DNA of 55,788 nucleotides from Cytophagia bacterium (GTDB taxonomy: Bacteria > Bacteroidota > Bacteroidia > Cytophagales > Spirosomataceae), in contig REAB01000055.1 of NCBI GenBank assembly GCA_004293645.1, positions 1 through 55,788 on the forward strand, read 5' to 3'. The position numbers and the translations under genes were made by a program. Below the pieces are notes generated by a model. The model did no database searches and was not told the DNA's origin. It was given only the letters and a program-made list of their open reading frames with translations. This document shows positions 1-9,256 of this stretch, piece by piece (the stretch's first letter is position 1; every line of letters begins with the position of its first letter).

Positions 1-102
1 CAATTATCGTCAGTGGGGACACTGACAATGGCATCAATTATCGTCAGTGGGGACACTGACAATGGCATTAATTATCGTCAGTGGGGACACTGACAATGGT
101 AT
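1..102. repeat. Three tandem 34-bp units, each with a 7-bp hairpin
   Basis: Three direct copies lie at 1-34, 35-68 and 69-102. The first two are identical and the third differs at its first base and near its end. Each carries the inverted repeat GTCAGTG-GGGA-CACTGAC (9-26, 43-60, 77-94). The array may continue left of the window. It lies 62 bp upstream of the FG-GAP lipoprotein gene. A related hairpin with another loop occurs at 30758-30775. Function is unknown; a REP-like element is the simplest reading. Confidence 0.9.
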
Positions 103-164
103 AAAAATGATGTAACTACTTGATTAAAAATAAATTACAAAATACTCAATACTATTTATTTAAA

Positions 165-3100
165 ATGAAATATCTGTTTCGGATTGTTGTTTTCTTTTTT
201 GTTGTCTTCAATTTTGTTTATTGCACCAACAAATTCCAAAGTGGTGCTGATGAGGCCGCGCTTTTTCAAAAAATAGACGCAGTGAGCAGCGGCGTACGTT
301 TTGAAAATACCGTAAAAGATACCAAGCAGTTAAGTATTTTAGACTATCTCTACTACTACAACGGCGGCGGCGTGGCGGCTGGCGACGTAAACAACGATGG
401 CCTAACCGACTTATTTTTTGTGTCTAATCAAGGGCAAAATAAGTTGTACTTAAACAAAGGCAAAGGCATTAGTTTTGACGATGTGTCGGCCAAAGCGGGT
501 GTTGGTGGCAAGGCCAACTGGAAAACGGGCGTAACGATGGCCGATGTGAACGGCGACGGTTGGCTGGATATTTATGTGTGTGCGGTTAGTAAGTTTAAAG
601 AATTTAAGGGGCATAACGAATTGTATATCAATAATCAAAACGGTACATTTTCGGAAAAATCAAAAGAATATGGCCTTGATTTTCAGGGGTTTTCTACCCA
701 AGCTGCTTTTTTTGATTACGACCACGACGGCGATTTAGACGTGTATTTGCTCACCCACGCCATTCATAATTCGCTTTCGTACGGGCGGGTGAGTGCCCGC
801 GCTTTGACCCGCGACAAAGAAGCGGGTGATTATTTATTTAGAAACGACGGTACGCGCTTTACCGATGTGTCCGAAAAAGCGGGTATTTATGCCGCGCCAA
901 TGGGCTACGGCTTGGGCATTTCGGTGGGCGACTTGAACAACGACGGCTGGGAGGATATTTACGTGGCCAACGATTTCCACGAAGACGATTATTACTACAT
1001 CAACAACAAAAACGGGACGTTTACGGAGTCGCTGCGCGAACATTTTGGGCATACCAGCAAGTTTTCGATGGGCAACGACATGGCTGACGTAAACAACGAC
1101 GGGATGTTGGACGTGCTGACGGTAGATATGTACCCCGAAGACCCGACCGTTGAAAAAGCCTCGATGGGCGAAGACCCACTCGACGTTTATTTGTATAAAT
1201 TACAATTTGGGTTTTATCACCAATATTCGCGCAACAGCTTGCAGCTCAACATGGGCGGGCAAAAATTTGCCGATGTGGGCTTGATGAGTGGCATCGGAGC
1301 AACCGATTGGAGCTGGTCGCCGCTGCTGGCCGATTTTGACAACGACGGCGTGAAAGATTTGTTTGTGAGCAATGGCATTGTGCGGCGGCCTAACAATTTG
1401 GAATACATCAAGTACGTGTCGGATTACAGAACGGCCATGAATCTTGAAAAAAACAAAACCAACGACGACGTAGCCCTCGCCAAAATGCCCGAAGGAAGTT
1501 GGCACAATTATTTGTATCGCGGCACTGACAGCTTGCAGTTTGAAGATAAATCGCTGGCCTGGGGTTTTGACGAACCCAATTTCTCGAACGGAGCCACTTA
1601 CGCCGACTTGGACAACGACGGTGATTTGGAACTGATAACCAATAACTTAAACAGCCTCGCCAGCATTTACGAAAACAAAGCCAATGAGCAACGTAACAAC
1701 AATTTTTTGAAAATAAAGCTGCAAGGCCAGGGCGCAAACACGTTTGGAGTGGGAGCCAAGGTTTACTTGAAAATGGGCGATAAGTTACTGCATCAACACA
1801 ACTTGCCCACGCGCGGTTTTATGTCGTCGGTGGAGCCGTGGCTTACGTTTGGGTTGGGAAAAACCGCTAAAATTGACTCGTTGGTGGTGGTTTGGCCCAA
1901 TCAGAAAGCCCAGATTTTGGCCAACGTAACGCCCAATCAAACCCTCACGCTGCATCAGAAAAATGCCAATACGACCTATAAACTTTCAAGTGCTGCACCC
2001 GCGCTTTTTGAAGACGTAACCAACAAAACAAAACTTGATTATGCACACCAAGAAAACGAATATTATGACTTTACGCGCGAGCCGCTGATGCCCTTCAAAC
2101 TCTCGACCGAGGGGCCGCATTTGGCCGTGGGCGACGTAAACAACGACGGCTTGGATGATTTTTATGCGGGCGGGGCCAAATACCAGAAAGGAGGCTTGTT
2201 TATGCAACAATTGGAAGGCCAGTTTGTAGAAAGTAAGCAGCCTGCTTTTGTAACCGATACGCTCTGTGAAGACACCGACGCGGTGCTTTTTGATGCCGAC
2301 GGCGACAAAGATTTGGATTTGTACGTGGTGAGCGGAGGCAATGAGTTTTACCAACAAGACGCTCCGCTCCTCGACCGCCTCTATGTGAACGACGGCAAGG
2401 GGAATTTTGCCAAAACCCCCAGTGCCTTACCCGCTATGTTTGGCAATAAGTCGTGCGTAAAACCCATTGATTTTGACAAAGATGGCGACCTTGACTTGTT
2501 TGTGGGTGGCCGCGTATTGGCTTATCATTACGGACAAACCCCTGATTCTTATCTACTTATTAATAACGGCAAAGGCACTTTTACGGACCAAACCGACCAG
2601 CTTGCACCGCAACTTCGTAAAGTGGGCATGGTAACTGACGCAGTTTGGGCTGACATTGACAACGACAAAGACCCCGATTTGATGGTAGTGGGCGACTGGA
2701 TGGGAATGGTGATTTTTGAGAATAAAAACTTAAAATTGGACGTTCGACGTTCGACGTTGGAAAACAACAAAGGGTTTTGGCAAACCATTGAAGCGGGCGA
2801 TTTAGATGCCGATGGCGACGTAGATTTTGTGGTGGGCAACTTAGGAACGAACACCAAATTTAGGCGCGGACCTAACGGCAAACTCAAAATGTACGTGGCC
2901 GATTTTTTGAAAACAGGCACTAAAACCGACCCAATTTTGGCGTTTGGCCTCAACGACGAGTTTTATCCTGCGGCTTCCAAAGACGAGATTGGCAAAACGT
3001 TTCCATTTATCAATAAGCGGTTTCCCAACTACAAAGATTTTGCGGGCAAAACCATTGAAAAAATCTTTAAGTCGGCAGAACTGGAAACAGCCCAAGAAAA

Positions 3101-3488
3101 ACAAGTGAATACCTTTGAAAGTGTTTGGCTCGAAAACCTCGGCAAAGGCGACTTTAAGCTGCATGCGTTGCCAGCAATGGCGCAAGTTTCCAAGATATTT
3201 GCGCTGCATTTGGCCGATGTTACCAACGACGGGCAGCTTGATATTTTGTTGGGCGGCAATTTTTATAATGTCAGCACGTACCAAGGTCGCTATGATGCCA
3301 GCTACGGGTTGGTACTAAAAAATGACTTGAAACCAAAAGGGCAATTTACGCCATTACTCCCCACCGATTGCGGTTTCCTGCTCAACGGCGAAGTGCGCGA
3401 CATCAAAACATTGCGCACAAAAAAAGGTTTATTGTACGCCGTTGCTCGCAACAATCGAACGATGCAGATTTTTAGGGCAGTGAATTGA
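165..3488 (+). CDS. CRTAC1-like FG-GAP/VCBS repeat lipoprotein with ASPIC/UnbV domain
   Basis: A probable surface lipoprotein of 1107 aa. The ATG at 165 is preferred over the in-frame TTG at 120 because it gives a compact signal peptide ending in a lipobox-like FVYC at about residues 17-20. Residues about 60-500 hold many calcium-binding-type FG-GAP motifs (DVNNDG, DLNNDG, DFDNDG). An ASPIC/UnbV-type segment follows at about 520-600, then a second FG-GAP array from about 640 to 1070. Two propeller halves around ASPIC is the usual build of large Bacteroidota CRTAC1-like proteins, and the length is normal. The ligand is unknown; a role in binding or degrading extracellular polymers is inferred only from the family. 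A 7-bp tandem repeat at 2739-2759 adds an odd 7-residue stretch that keeps the frame. Confidence 0.9.
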   Translation: MKYLFRIVVFFFVVFNFVYCTNKFQSGADEAALFQKIDAVSSGVRFENTVKDTKQLSILDYLYYYNGGGVAAGDVNNDGLTDLFFVSNQGQNKLYLNKGKGISFDDVSAKAGVGGKANWKTGVTMADVNGDGWLDIYVCAVSKFKEFKGHNELYINNQNGTFSEKSKEYGLDFQGFSTQAAFFDYDHDGDLDVYLLTHAIHNSLSYGRVSARALTRDKEAGDYLFRNDGTRFTDVSEKAGIYAAPMGYGLGISVGDLNNDGWEDIYVANDFHEDDYYYINNKNGTFTESLREHFGHTSKFSMGNDMADVNNDGMLDVLTVDMYPEDPTVEKASMGEDPLDVYLYKLQFGFYHQYSRNSLQLNMGGQKFADVGLMSGIGATDWSWSPLLADFDNDGVKDLFVSNGIVRRPNNLEYIKYVSDYRTAMNLEKNKTNDDVALAKMPEGSWHNYLYRGTDSLQFEDKSLAWGFDEPNFSNGATYADLDNDGDLELITNNLNSLASIYENKANEQRNNNFLKIKLQGQGANTFGVGAKVYLKMGDKLLHQHNLPTRGFMSSVEPWLTFGLGKTAKIDSLVVVWPNQKAQILANVTPNQTLTLHQKNANTTYKLSSAAPALFEDVTNKTKLDYAHQENEYYDFTREPLMPFKLSTEGPHLAVGDVNNDGLDDFYAGGAKYQKGGLFMQQLEGQFVESKQPAFVTDTLCEDTDAVLFDADGDKDLDLYVVSGGNEFYQQDAPLLDRLYVNDGKGNFAKTPSALPAMFGNKSCVKPIDFDKDGDLDLFVGGRVLAYHYGQTPDSYLLINNGKGTFTDQTDQLAPQLRKVGMVTDAVWADIDNDKDPDLMVVGDWMGMVIFENKNLKLDVRRSTLENNKGFWQTIEAGDLDADGDVDFVVGNLGTNTKFRRGPNGKLKMYVADFLKTGTKTDPILAFGLNDEFYPAASKDEIGKTFPFINKRFPNYKDFAGKTIEKIFKSAELETAQEKQVNTFESVWLENLGKGDFKLHALPAMAQVSKIFALHLADVTNDGQLDILLGGNFYNVSTYQGRYDASYGLVLKNDLKPKGQFTPLLPTDCGFLLNGEVRDIKTLRTKKGLLYAVARNNRTMQIFRAVN
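2739..2759. repeat. Heptanucleotide tandem repeat inside the FG-GAP gene
   Basis: Three copies of GACGTTC (last one GACGTTG). Three units of seven give 21 nt, so the frame is kept. They encode a short basic insert (DVRRSTL) before the next FG-GAP motif. Confidence 0.8.
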
Positions 3489-3596
3489 GCCAAAAAGAGT
3501 AATGAAGCAACTATTAGGAATGAGTTTTCAAAAAAGTAACACTTTGATACGTCAATGTATTGCTGCCCAGCTACTTATTGCCACAAATAAAGCATT

Positions 3597-4901
3597 TCAA
3601 TACTTGGCTTTGGGCTCTTGCTGCGTAACACAATGAATACCTCCACCTTGATAATTGAGGTTTATTACGTTCAGAAATACCAATTTTCGGGTAGGAAAAG
3701 CAGCGGTAAATATGGCTTTTACGCGGGCCTCTTTGGCGGCTGACGAGCCTTCTTTGAGGTAGCTTGGCAACAAAACAACGTTGTTCGTAACGAGGTAGTT
3801 CAAATAGCTCGAAGCAGCTACCCAATTGATGGTATCACCCACTTTCATCATGCCTTTTTTAGGGAATTTATCCGAACCCCACTTCCATTTATTTTTGTCT
3901 AACAAAGAGCCATTGTCTTTTTCGGCTACCGTTGTTTTTAGGTAAATAAGGTCGGGTAGCGGCACTTTTATGATTTGGAACGGTTTACCGTCTTGGTCGC
4001 GGGCTTTTTCTAAAATGGCCAAATTTTCGGCAAGCCTTTCATGGTTCATTTGGTTCAATTTGTTCAGATTTCGCTCTTTTTCGTCCACCCACGACAGCAA
4101 GATTGTAGAGTCATTGGCGAACCGCACAAATTCGTCGGTGTGCCCATAAGTGCCTGTACCATAGTAGTTATCAACAATTTGATTGAACCAAAATGGGTCT
4201 TCAACTAATCCTTTTTTCATCCAAATAATGTTGCTCACGCCCAAAACCCGCTTAAATTCAGCTTCCATAAATTCTTTTGATAAAGTAGGATTTCGCTGAA
4301 ACGTAACGGTTTCGCAGAGAATTAATGTGCCTTTCCCGTTCACTTCAATTGAGCCTCCTTCCATATTTACCGCCGTTTCTACGGATTTTATTCCTTCCGA
4401 AACCCCCATTAAGCTATCAACTACCCCTGTTTTGGCAATATTACGCTGATAATGATAAGCTACGCTGTCTTTGTTGCCTTCGTAATAGGTTTGTAAGTAG
4501 GCTTCATTGCCGTAAAGTGTCCAGCCAAAATCGGCTACTTTTTTCTGGCCTTTGTTATTGACCAGATACGACGCGCCGTGGTCGCGCATCCATATTCTGT
4601 TGTCTTTGATGATATGAAATGCCACTTTCAAAGTATCAATTCCGTTGGCTGTTAGTTTGGCTTTCAAAATGGCCAGCGATTGGGCATCTTCGGCAATTAT
4701 TTTGAGCGGTACGTTTGGGTAAAGTGCCTTCGCTATGTCCAAAAAAGGCTGGTGAAAAGGTTCAAATTTCTCCCAACCCAACCAAACTGCCTCTTGGCGT
4801 TCCCACTCGGCGGGCATATAAAACGCAGCACTTTGGTCCTTTTTGGACTTACACGCTAAAACAAATAAGATTATAATGAGAATGATAGGGCTATTTTTCA
4901 C
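3597..4901 (-). CDS. Agmatine deiminase / peptidylarginine deiminase family lipoprotein
   Basis: A 434-aa member of the PAD_porph/agmatine deiminase family, which hydrolyses guanidino groups (agmatine to N-carbamoylputrescine, or arginine residues to citrulline). The expected active-site blocks are present: the MEGGSIEV acidic block near residue 180, GHTDEF (His-x-Asp) near 253, and the nucleophilic Cys in GGGIHC near 419. The N-terminus is a lipoprotein signal (hydrophobic stretch then LACKSKK), so unlike cytosolic AguA this copy should sit in the periplasm or outer membrane. It is also longer than AguA (about 370 aa). No polyamine gene lies nearby. It is transcribed alone from the promoter at 4921-4951. 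Substrate cannot be told from the sequence. Confidence 0.88.
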   Translation of the reverse strand: MKNSPIILIIILFVLACKSKKDQSAAFYMPAEWERQEAVWLGWEKFEPFHQPFLDIAKALYPNVPLKIIAEDAQSLAILKAKLTANGIDTLKVAFHIIKDNRIWMRDHGASYLVNNKGQKKVADFGWTLYGNEAYLQTYYEGNKDSVAYHYQRNIAKTGVVDSLMGVSEGIKSVETAVNMEGGSIEVNGKGTLILCETVTFQRNPTLSKEFMEAEFKRVLGVSNIIWMKKGLVEDPFWFNQIVDNYYGTGTYGHTDEFVRFANDSTILLSWVDEKERNLNKLNQMNHERLAENLAILEKARDQDGKPFQIIKVPLPDLIYLKTTVAEKDNGSLLDKNKWKWGSDKFPKKGMMKVGDTINWVAASSYLNYLVTNNVVLLPSYLKEGSSAAKEARVKAIFTAAFPTRKLVFLNVINLNYQGGGIHCVTQQEPKAKY

Positions 4902-4920
4902 GTATTTTTTGTTTTAAATG

Positions 4921-4951
4921 CAAAGATGCTATTCTTCGATGAAAGTTCAAA
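4921..4951 (-). promoter_or_regulatory. Bacteroidota-type promoter of the deiminase gene
   Basis: On the minus strand TTTG (4948-4951), a 19-nt spacer, then CATCTTTG (4921-4928), one mismatch from TAnnTTTG. Transcription would start about 10 nt before the ATG at 4901. Confidence 0.6.
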
Positions 4952-5013
4952 TTCCAACTTGGAAAGGGGGGTGATGGTTCAAAAATCGGTTTTTACTGTA
5001 AAGCCATAAGCTA

Positions 5014-5736
5014 TTATTTTGGGCCTGTTACGCTCAAGTATTCTTTTTTTGCCGTGTCCAATTGCCCAAAAATAGCTTGCCGCTCGGCCAATAGACTACC
5101 CAACAACGAAGGCTTTTTGTGAAACAAACGACGCGCTTGCCAAGCGTTTTTAAACCGTTTTGTAAATGGCCAATACCACAGCACAAAAAAGCCACCAATG
5201 GGCAAACTAAGCGCGTAAAGTGCGGTTAGTGCGTAGTTTTGGCCAAAATACTGCACGGCGTATAGCTGAAAACCATAAAAAATAGGGAATATAAAAATGC
5301 CCAAAGTCATCATAATTGGTGCGCGATAGCCACGGTCGGAGGAGATTTTGTTGGCAAAACAGGAAGGCAAAATATAAGGCAAGTAGTTGTTGAGGAAGCC
5401 ATAAAAAAAGAAAGGAAGACCCACTATCAAAACAAAAATGTGCCGTAAAATTTGCGCAGAAAACCGCCGCGATTGCCCCAGCACCTCGTCCGAAAGTCCC
5501 AGCGTTTTTAGATTATCAAGGTAATTAGCCATCTTGATTTGCAACGGCTTGAAGAATGTAGGACGCTGTTTTTCAAAATACCGAACAGCTTGTACAATTT
5601 GTTGAATCAAATCAAAATGCGCTGCTGTTTGGGTGGTATCAGTTTCTCGAAAATCTTCCAGCAACTGGTTTTTGTAGAGTTGCTCCACGTGGCGAACCAC
5701 GGTATCTTCGGCTTCATCTTCGGTAACAATCACCAA
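5014..5736 (-). CDS. C-terminal part of frameshifted acyltransferase (membrane region)
   Basis: 240 aa that begin with a TTG codon inside a longer open frame. Going upstream in this frame gives IQKRLSELV before VIVTEDEAED, which reads as the direct continuation of the upstream acyltransferase, whose own frame ends in an unrelated tail (FKNGCRSW). The segment contains hydrophobic membrane stretches at about 95-120, 140-165 and 170-190. Large Bacteroidota lysophospholipid acyltransferases of about 450 aa have this two-part build, so this is most likely not an independent gene. If the frameshift is a sequence error, the true CDS runs 5014-6374. Confidence 0.7.
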   Translation of the reverse strand: MVIVTEDEAEDTVVRHVEQLYKNQLLEDFRETDTTQTAAHFDLIQQIVQAVRYFEKQRPTFFKPLQIKMANYLDNLKTLGLSDEVLGQSRRFSAQILRHIFVLIVGLPFFFYGFLNNYLPYILPSCFANKISSDRGYRAPIMMTLGIFIFPIFYGFQLYAVQYFGQNYALTALYALSLPIGGFFVLWYWPFTKRFKNAWQARRLFHKKPSLLGSLLAERQAIFGQLDTAKKEYLSVTGPK

Positions 5737-6374
5737 CTCCGACAGCCGTTTTTGAATTCGGTGAGGGCTTCTACGGCTTCAAAAGTATCGGGATGGTACA
5801 AATCTTTGAAATCGGCTACTTCGATGGGGGTTCCTACGTTCACAAAAACATCGCTCCGAAAACGCGTTGGGTCGGTGTAATTGATGCCCACTGGCACAAT
5901 TTTAACTCCCAACCCAAAATCATGCTCTGCCTCTGCGCCCAAGGCAATTCGCGCCGCACCCGTTTTGATTTCGCGCAGTCGGCGTTCCAATTCGCTGGTA
6001 CCTTCGGGAAAAATCAGGAGTGTGCCGCCATTGGTTAGATAGTCGTAGCACCGCTGAAAAGTAAATTTGTTCAATTCTGACGGTGAAAGTGTGGCGGCTA
6101 CTTTGTCTTGTTTGCGATAAACGGGAATGACGTGCAAATAATCGAAAATAGGCCGCGAAAAACGGTTGAAAATGCTTCCGTTGGCTACAAAAGCCGCGCG
6201 TTGTGCGAGCAAACTGGCTGGCACAAGTGGGTCCATGAACGTATTGGGATGATTGGCCACCAAAATAAGCGGCCCTTGGCGGAGGAACTGCTGCGGATTT
6301 CGGACATTAAACTGACGAAAAAAAATGCGGAGCGCAATGCGGGCAATGGCTTTGAGGCACAAATAAAGTAGCAT
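5730..6374 (-). CDS. 1-acyl-sn-glycerol-3-phosphate acyltransferase-like protein, N-terminal part
   Basis: 214 aa with the LPLAT (PlsC-like) motifs: ANHPNTFMDP around residues 40-49 (catalytic His and Asp) and FPEGTSELERR near 122 (glycerol-phosphate binding). It would acylate lysophosphatidate or a related acceptor at the inner membrane. The last eight residues do not fit the family; reading shifts out of frame near 5757, where the plus strand has AATT but AATTT would join this ORF to the one at 5014-5736. The 7-bp overlap of the two ORFs therefore looks like a one-base deletion rather than translational coupling. It lies upstream of no close partner; crtB follows 52 bp upstream on the same strand. 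Confidence 0.8.
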   Translation of the reverse strand: MLLYLCLKAIARIALRIFFRQFNVRNPQQFLRQGPLILVANHPNTFMDPLVPASLLAQRAAFVANGSIFNRFSRPIFDYLHVIPVYRKQDKVAATLSPSELNKFTFQRCYDYLTNGGTLLIFPEGTSELERRLREIKTGAARIALGAEAEHDFGLGVKIVPVGINYTDPTRFRSDVFVNVGTPIEVADFKDLYHPDTFEAVEALTEFKNGCRSW

Positions 6375-6426
6375 GGCAAGTTTAGATTAGCTCAGTGCCA
6401 CAATACTAACGCTTTACAGCCTTGTT

Positions 6427-7263
6427 TCAAATTACATTCAACCTAAACTTAACGTAGGTTTGCGCCAGCAGTGCCATTTTTGCGCTGTCGGGTACTCTGA
6501 TGCGCACCTCTTGAATGCGCGCTGCCGACGTATTTTTGATTTTATTGAAGAGCGTTAAGTAGTAAACGTAAGCCAAATAAACACCCATTTGCGCGCTGCG
6601 GGGCAGTTGTTTGATAGACACCAGCGCGGCATCAAAGTCGGCCTGAATGTCTGCTTCGATGAGGCTTTTGGCATCTTTGGTAAAATCAGAAAAATCTACG
6701 CCCGGAAAATACACGCGGCCACGGTCTTCAAAATCACTTTTTAAATCGCGCAAAAAATTAACTTTCTGAAAAGCCGCTCCCAACCTACGCGCACCATCGC
6801 AGAGGTAGTCGTATTGGGCGGTGTTGCCCTCGCAAAACACCCGCAAACACATCAAACCCACTACTTCGGCCGAGCCATAAATGTATTGTTCGTAAATGGC
6901 ATCGTTGTATTCTTGTTTTTGCAAATCCATTTCCATGCTGTGCAAAAAAGCATCAATCAGGGCGCGTTCAATTTGGTACTGATTGACCACCAACTGAAAC
7001 GAGTGCAAAACGGGATTCAAGCTAATTTTTTCTTCGATGGCTTGGTAGGTATCGTGGCGAAATCGGTCTAATAAAGTTTTTTTGTCAAAATCATGAAAAG
7101 TGTCCACAATCTCGTCGGCGTAGCGCACAAACCCGTAAATGGCATAAACGGGCAAGTGAAATTTTTCGTCTAAGGTTTTGATTCCCAGCGTAAAAGAGGT
7201 GCTGTAACGCTCCGTAATGAGTTTGCTACATGCCAACGCGGTATTGTTAAAAAGCTCCATCAT
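6427..7263 (-). CDS. crtB: Phytoene/squalene synthase family protein (CrtB-like)
   Basis: 278 aa. Condenses two geranylgeranyl diphosphates to phytoene, the entry step of carotenoid synthesis. The first Asp-rich motif is DEIVD (residues 50-54) and the second is DLKSDFEDRGRVYF (about 172-186), both needed to bind magnesium diphosphate. Length fits the family. It lies 27 bp downstream of the desaturase crtI, giving a crtI-crtB operon that explains the pigment pathway to lycopene. Two consecutive ATG codons at the start make the first residue uncertain by one. Confidence 0.92.
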   Translation of the reverse strand: MMELFNNTALACSKLITERYSTSFTLGIKTLDEKFHLPVYAIYGFVRYADEIVDTFHDFDKKTLLDRFRHDTYQAIEEKISLNPVLHSFQLVVNQYQIERALIDAFLHSMEMDLQKQEYNDAIYEQYIYGSAEVVGLMCLRVFCEGNTAQYDYLCDGARRLGAAFQKVNFLRDLKSDFEDRGRVYFPGVDFSDFTKDAKSLIEADIQADFDAALVSIKQLPRSAQMGVYLAYVYYLTLFNKIKNTSAARIQEVRIRVPDSAKMALLAQTYVKFRLNVI

Positions 7264-7290
7264 AATGGCTTACCTTGTCTTAAAAATGGG

Positions 7291-8766
7291 TTAATTACGT
7301 TGTTCTTTTTCTACCTCATCGGCCACCACCAAGCCCGAAATCAACGAGGGCGGCACGCCTGGCCCGGGCACGGTGAGTTGCCCAGTATAATACAGATTTT
7401 TTACTTTTTTACTCTTCAAATTAGGCTTCAGCAATGCCGTTTGCAGCAGCGTATTGGCCAGTCCGTAGGCATTTCCTTTGAAGGCGTTGTAGTCGGCTTG
7501 AAAATCGGCGTGGGCAAAGGTACGCTTAAAAGTAACGTGTGGGCGCACAGGCTCGCCCACAAATGCTTCCAAGCGCTCCATTACCATATTGTAATATTTT
7601 TCGCGGACGGCCTCGGTGTCGTTCTTCAAATCGGGGGCTACGGGTATCAGCACAAACACGTTTTCGCAGCCATCTGGAGCGATGGTAGGGTCGGTTTTGC
7701 TGGGAGCCGACACATAAAACAGTGGTTTGGTGGGCCACTGCGGCTCGGTGTAAATCTCGAAAGCGTGTTGTTTAAAATCTTCATCAAAAAACAAATTGTG
7801 GTGCTGCAATTTTGGAACTCGCTTATTTACGCCCAAATAATAGAGTAACGAAGAGGGCGCTAAAACGCGGCTATCCCAATAAGATGCCGAATAGTTGTGG
7901 TATTGTGCATCGAGCAATTGGGTGTCAACGTGTTGATAATCAGCACCTGCTACTACCACATCGGCCTCAAAAAGGCTTTTGTCGGTCAAAACGCATTTGG
8001 CTACACCATTTTGAACTTCAATTTTCTGAACGTTTTGATTGAGCAAAATTTTCACGCCCTTTTCTTCGGCCAATTGCACCATTCCTTTCACAATTTCGTG
8101 CATTCCACCCATTGGATACCACGTGCCGAGCGTAATTTCGGCGTAGTTCATAAGGCTGTACATGGCGGGGGTATTTTCGGGGGTTGCGCCCAAAAACAAA
8201 ATCGGGAACTCCATTAGTTTTAGCAACTTGGGGTCGCTAAAAAATTTGCGTACGTGGCTCGCAAACGACTGCAACACGTCCATTCTGGTGAGGTCATAAA
8301 GTAGTTTGAGGCTCACAAACTCGCCCAAACTACGGCTGGGTTTCCACACAAATTTGTTCATGCCTACTTCGTATTTGTAAGCGGCCTGTTTCAAAAATGC
8401 CTCTAAACGCGCACCACTTCCTGCTTCAATTTGCTCAAATAATATTTTGAGTTTTTCGATGCCCGCTGGGATGTCCACCTTGTCGTTTTGGCTAAAAATA
8501 ACGGCATACGAAGGGTCGAGACGCACCAAATTGTAGTAGTCGGCGGGTTTTTTGCCAAATTTAGCGAAATAATTGTCAAACACATCGGGCATCCAATACC
8601 AACTTGGCCCCATGTCGAAGGTATAGCCCTCGGTCTGGAAAATTCGCGCTCGGCCACCCGCAACGGCATTTTTTTCTAAAATTGTAACATCAAACCCTTT
8701 ATCGGCCAAGCTGGTAGCTGCCGAAAGCCCCGCAAATCCTGCGCCAATGACAATAACTTTTTTCAA
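7291..8766 (-). CDS. crtI: Phytoene desaturase (CrtI family)
   Basis: 491 aa FAD-dependent desaturase that introduces double bonds into phytoene. The FAD-binding Rossmann motif VIGAGFAGLSAA is at residues 6-17, followed by the GGRAR segment near 38-42. The C-terminal CrtI signature is at about 460-485 (YYTGQLTVPGPGVPPS then GLVVADEV). Length is typical. It is the first gene of the crtI-crtB pair; no lycopene cyclase or hydroxylase follows here, so later steps must be encoded elsewhere. No clear promoter box was found in the 490-bp region upstream. Confidence 0.94.
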   Translation of the reverse strand: MKKVIVIGAGFAGLSAATSLADKGFDVTILEKNAVAGGRARIFQTEGYTFDMGPSWYWMPDVFDNYFAKFGKKPADYYNLVRLDPSYAVIFSQNDKVDIPAGIEKLKILFEQIEAGSGARLEAFLKQAAYKYEVGMNKFVWKPSRSLGEFVSLKLLYDLTRMDVLQSFASHVRKFFSDPKLLKLMEFPILFLGATPENTPAMYSLMNYAEITLGTWYPMGGMHEIVKGMVQLAEEKGVKILLNQNVQKIEVQNGVAKCVLTDKSLFEADVVVAGADYQHVDTQLLDAQYHNYSASYWDSRVLAPSSLLYYLGVNKRVPKLQHHNLFFDEDFKQHAFEIYTEPQWPTKPLFYVSAPSKTDPTIAPDGCENVFVLIPVAPDLKNDTEAVREKYYNMVMERLEAFVGEPVRPHVTFKRTFAHADFQADYNAFKGNAYGLANTLLQTALLKPNLKSKKVKNLYYTGQLTVPGPGVPPSLISGLVVADEVEKEQRN

Positions 8767-9189
8767 ACCAATGGATAAATTAGTAGTAAACTGTATGTTA
8801 AATAACTCAAAATAAGGTCTGAAGGTTTGGAAAAATACGTCAAAAATCCCGTTTGGCCAAATCGGTGATGGGGCTTATTGCCAAAAAACCTTATTTTCTT
8901 ACTTCCGCACCCTTGGTTTGAGAAATCGCTTGTTAAAGAGTCATCTTGCCTGATGGAGAGCAAAACCATTGGCCATTTAGGTCTTTTGGCAGGTATCTGT
9001 GATGAATTATAGCTAACAGACCAGAAGAGCACTATTTTAAAAAATAACGTTGCGTAAAAAAATGGACACGACAAAGGTCAAGGCTTTTTAGGGTGTTTTT
9101 TTAGCATAAAACTACTCATTTTGAATACTTAAAAATACCCAATTTTTGAACAACGGTAATGAATACGAAATAAAATACAAAGTTCTGAA
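8767..9189. other. Spacer between crtI and maeB without a supported gene
   Basis: A 103-codon frame exists on the minus strand (8763-9074), but it overlaps the crtI start, has unusual composition (Cys/Phe/Ser rich) and resembles no family I know. AT-rich sequence near both gene starts presumably carries the divergent promoters. Nothing else seen. Confidence 0.5.
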
Positions 9190-9220
9190 TCTGCCCAATC
9201 GGGTTTCCTTCGTACCTTGC
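9190..9220 (+). promoter_or_regulatory. Candidate promoter of malic enzyme gene
   Basis: TCTG (9190-9193), a 19-nt spacer and TACCTTGC (9213-9220). Both boxes deviate from TTTG/TAnnTTTG but the spacing is right. About 36 nt separate it from the ATG. Confidence 0.4.
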
Positions 9221-9256
9221 GGGCGTATTGCAGTCCAAAAACCTAACTTTCTACTT

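Noticed and set aside
1..102. Possible CRISPR array
   Set aside because: The 34-bp units follow each other with no spacers between them, and no cas gene is in the window.
1408..1737. Long antisense frames in high-GC coding regions (for example opposite the FG-GAP, rpoB and symporter genes)
   Set aside because: They mirror codon periodicity of the real genes and show no domain or start context of their own.
5730..5736. Translational coupling of two acyltransferase subunits
   Set aside because: The frame upstream of the second ORF continues the family sequence, so a frameshift explains the overlap better.
8763..9074. 103-codon frame on the minus strand upstream of crtI
   Set aside because: It overlaps the crtI start, has atypical composition and no recognisable domain.
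9146..9256. Longer N-terminus for malic enzyme
   Set aside because: The extra 37 residues are unlike the family and include the promoter.
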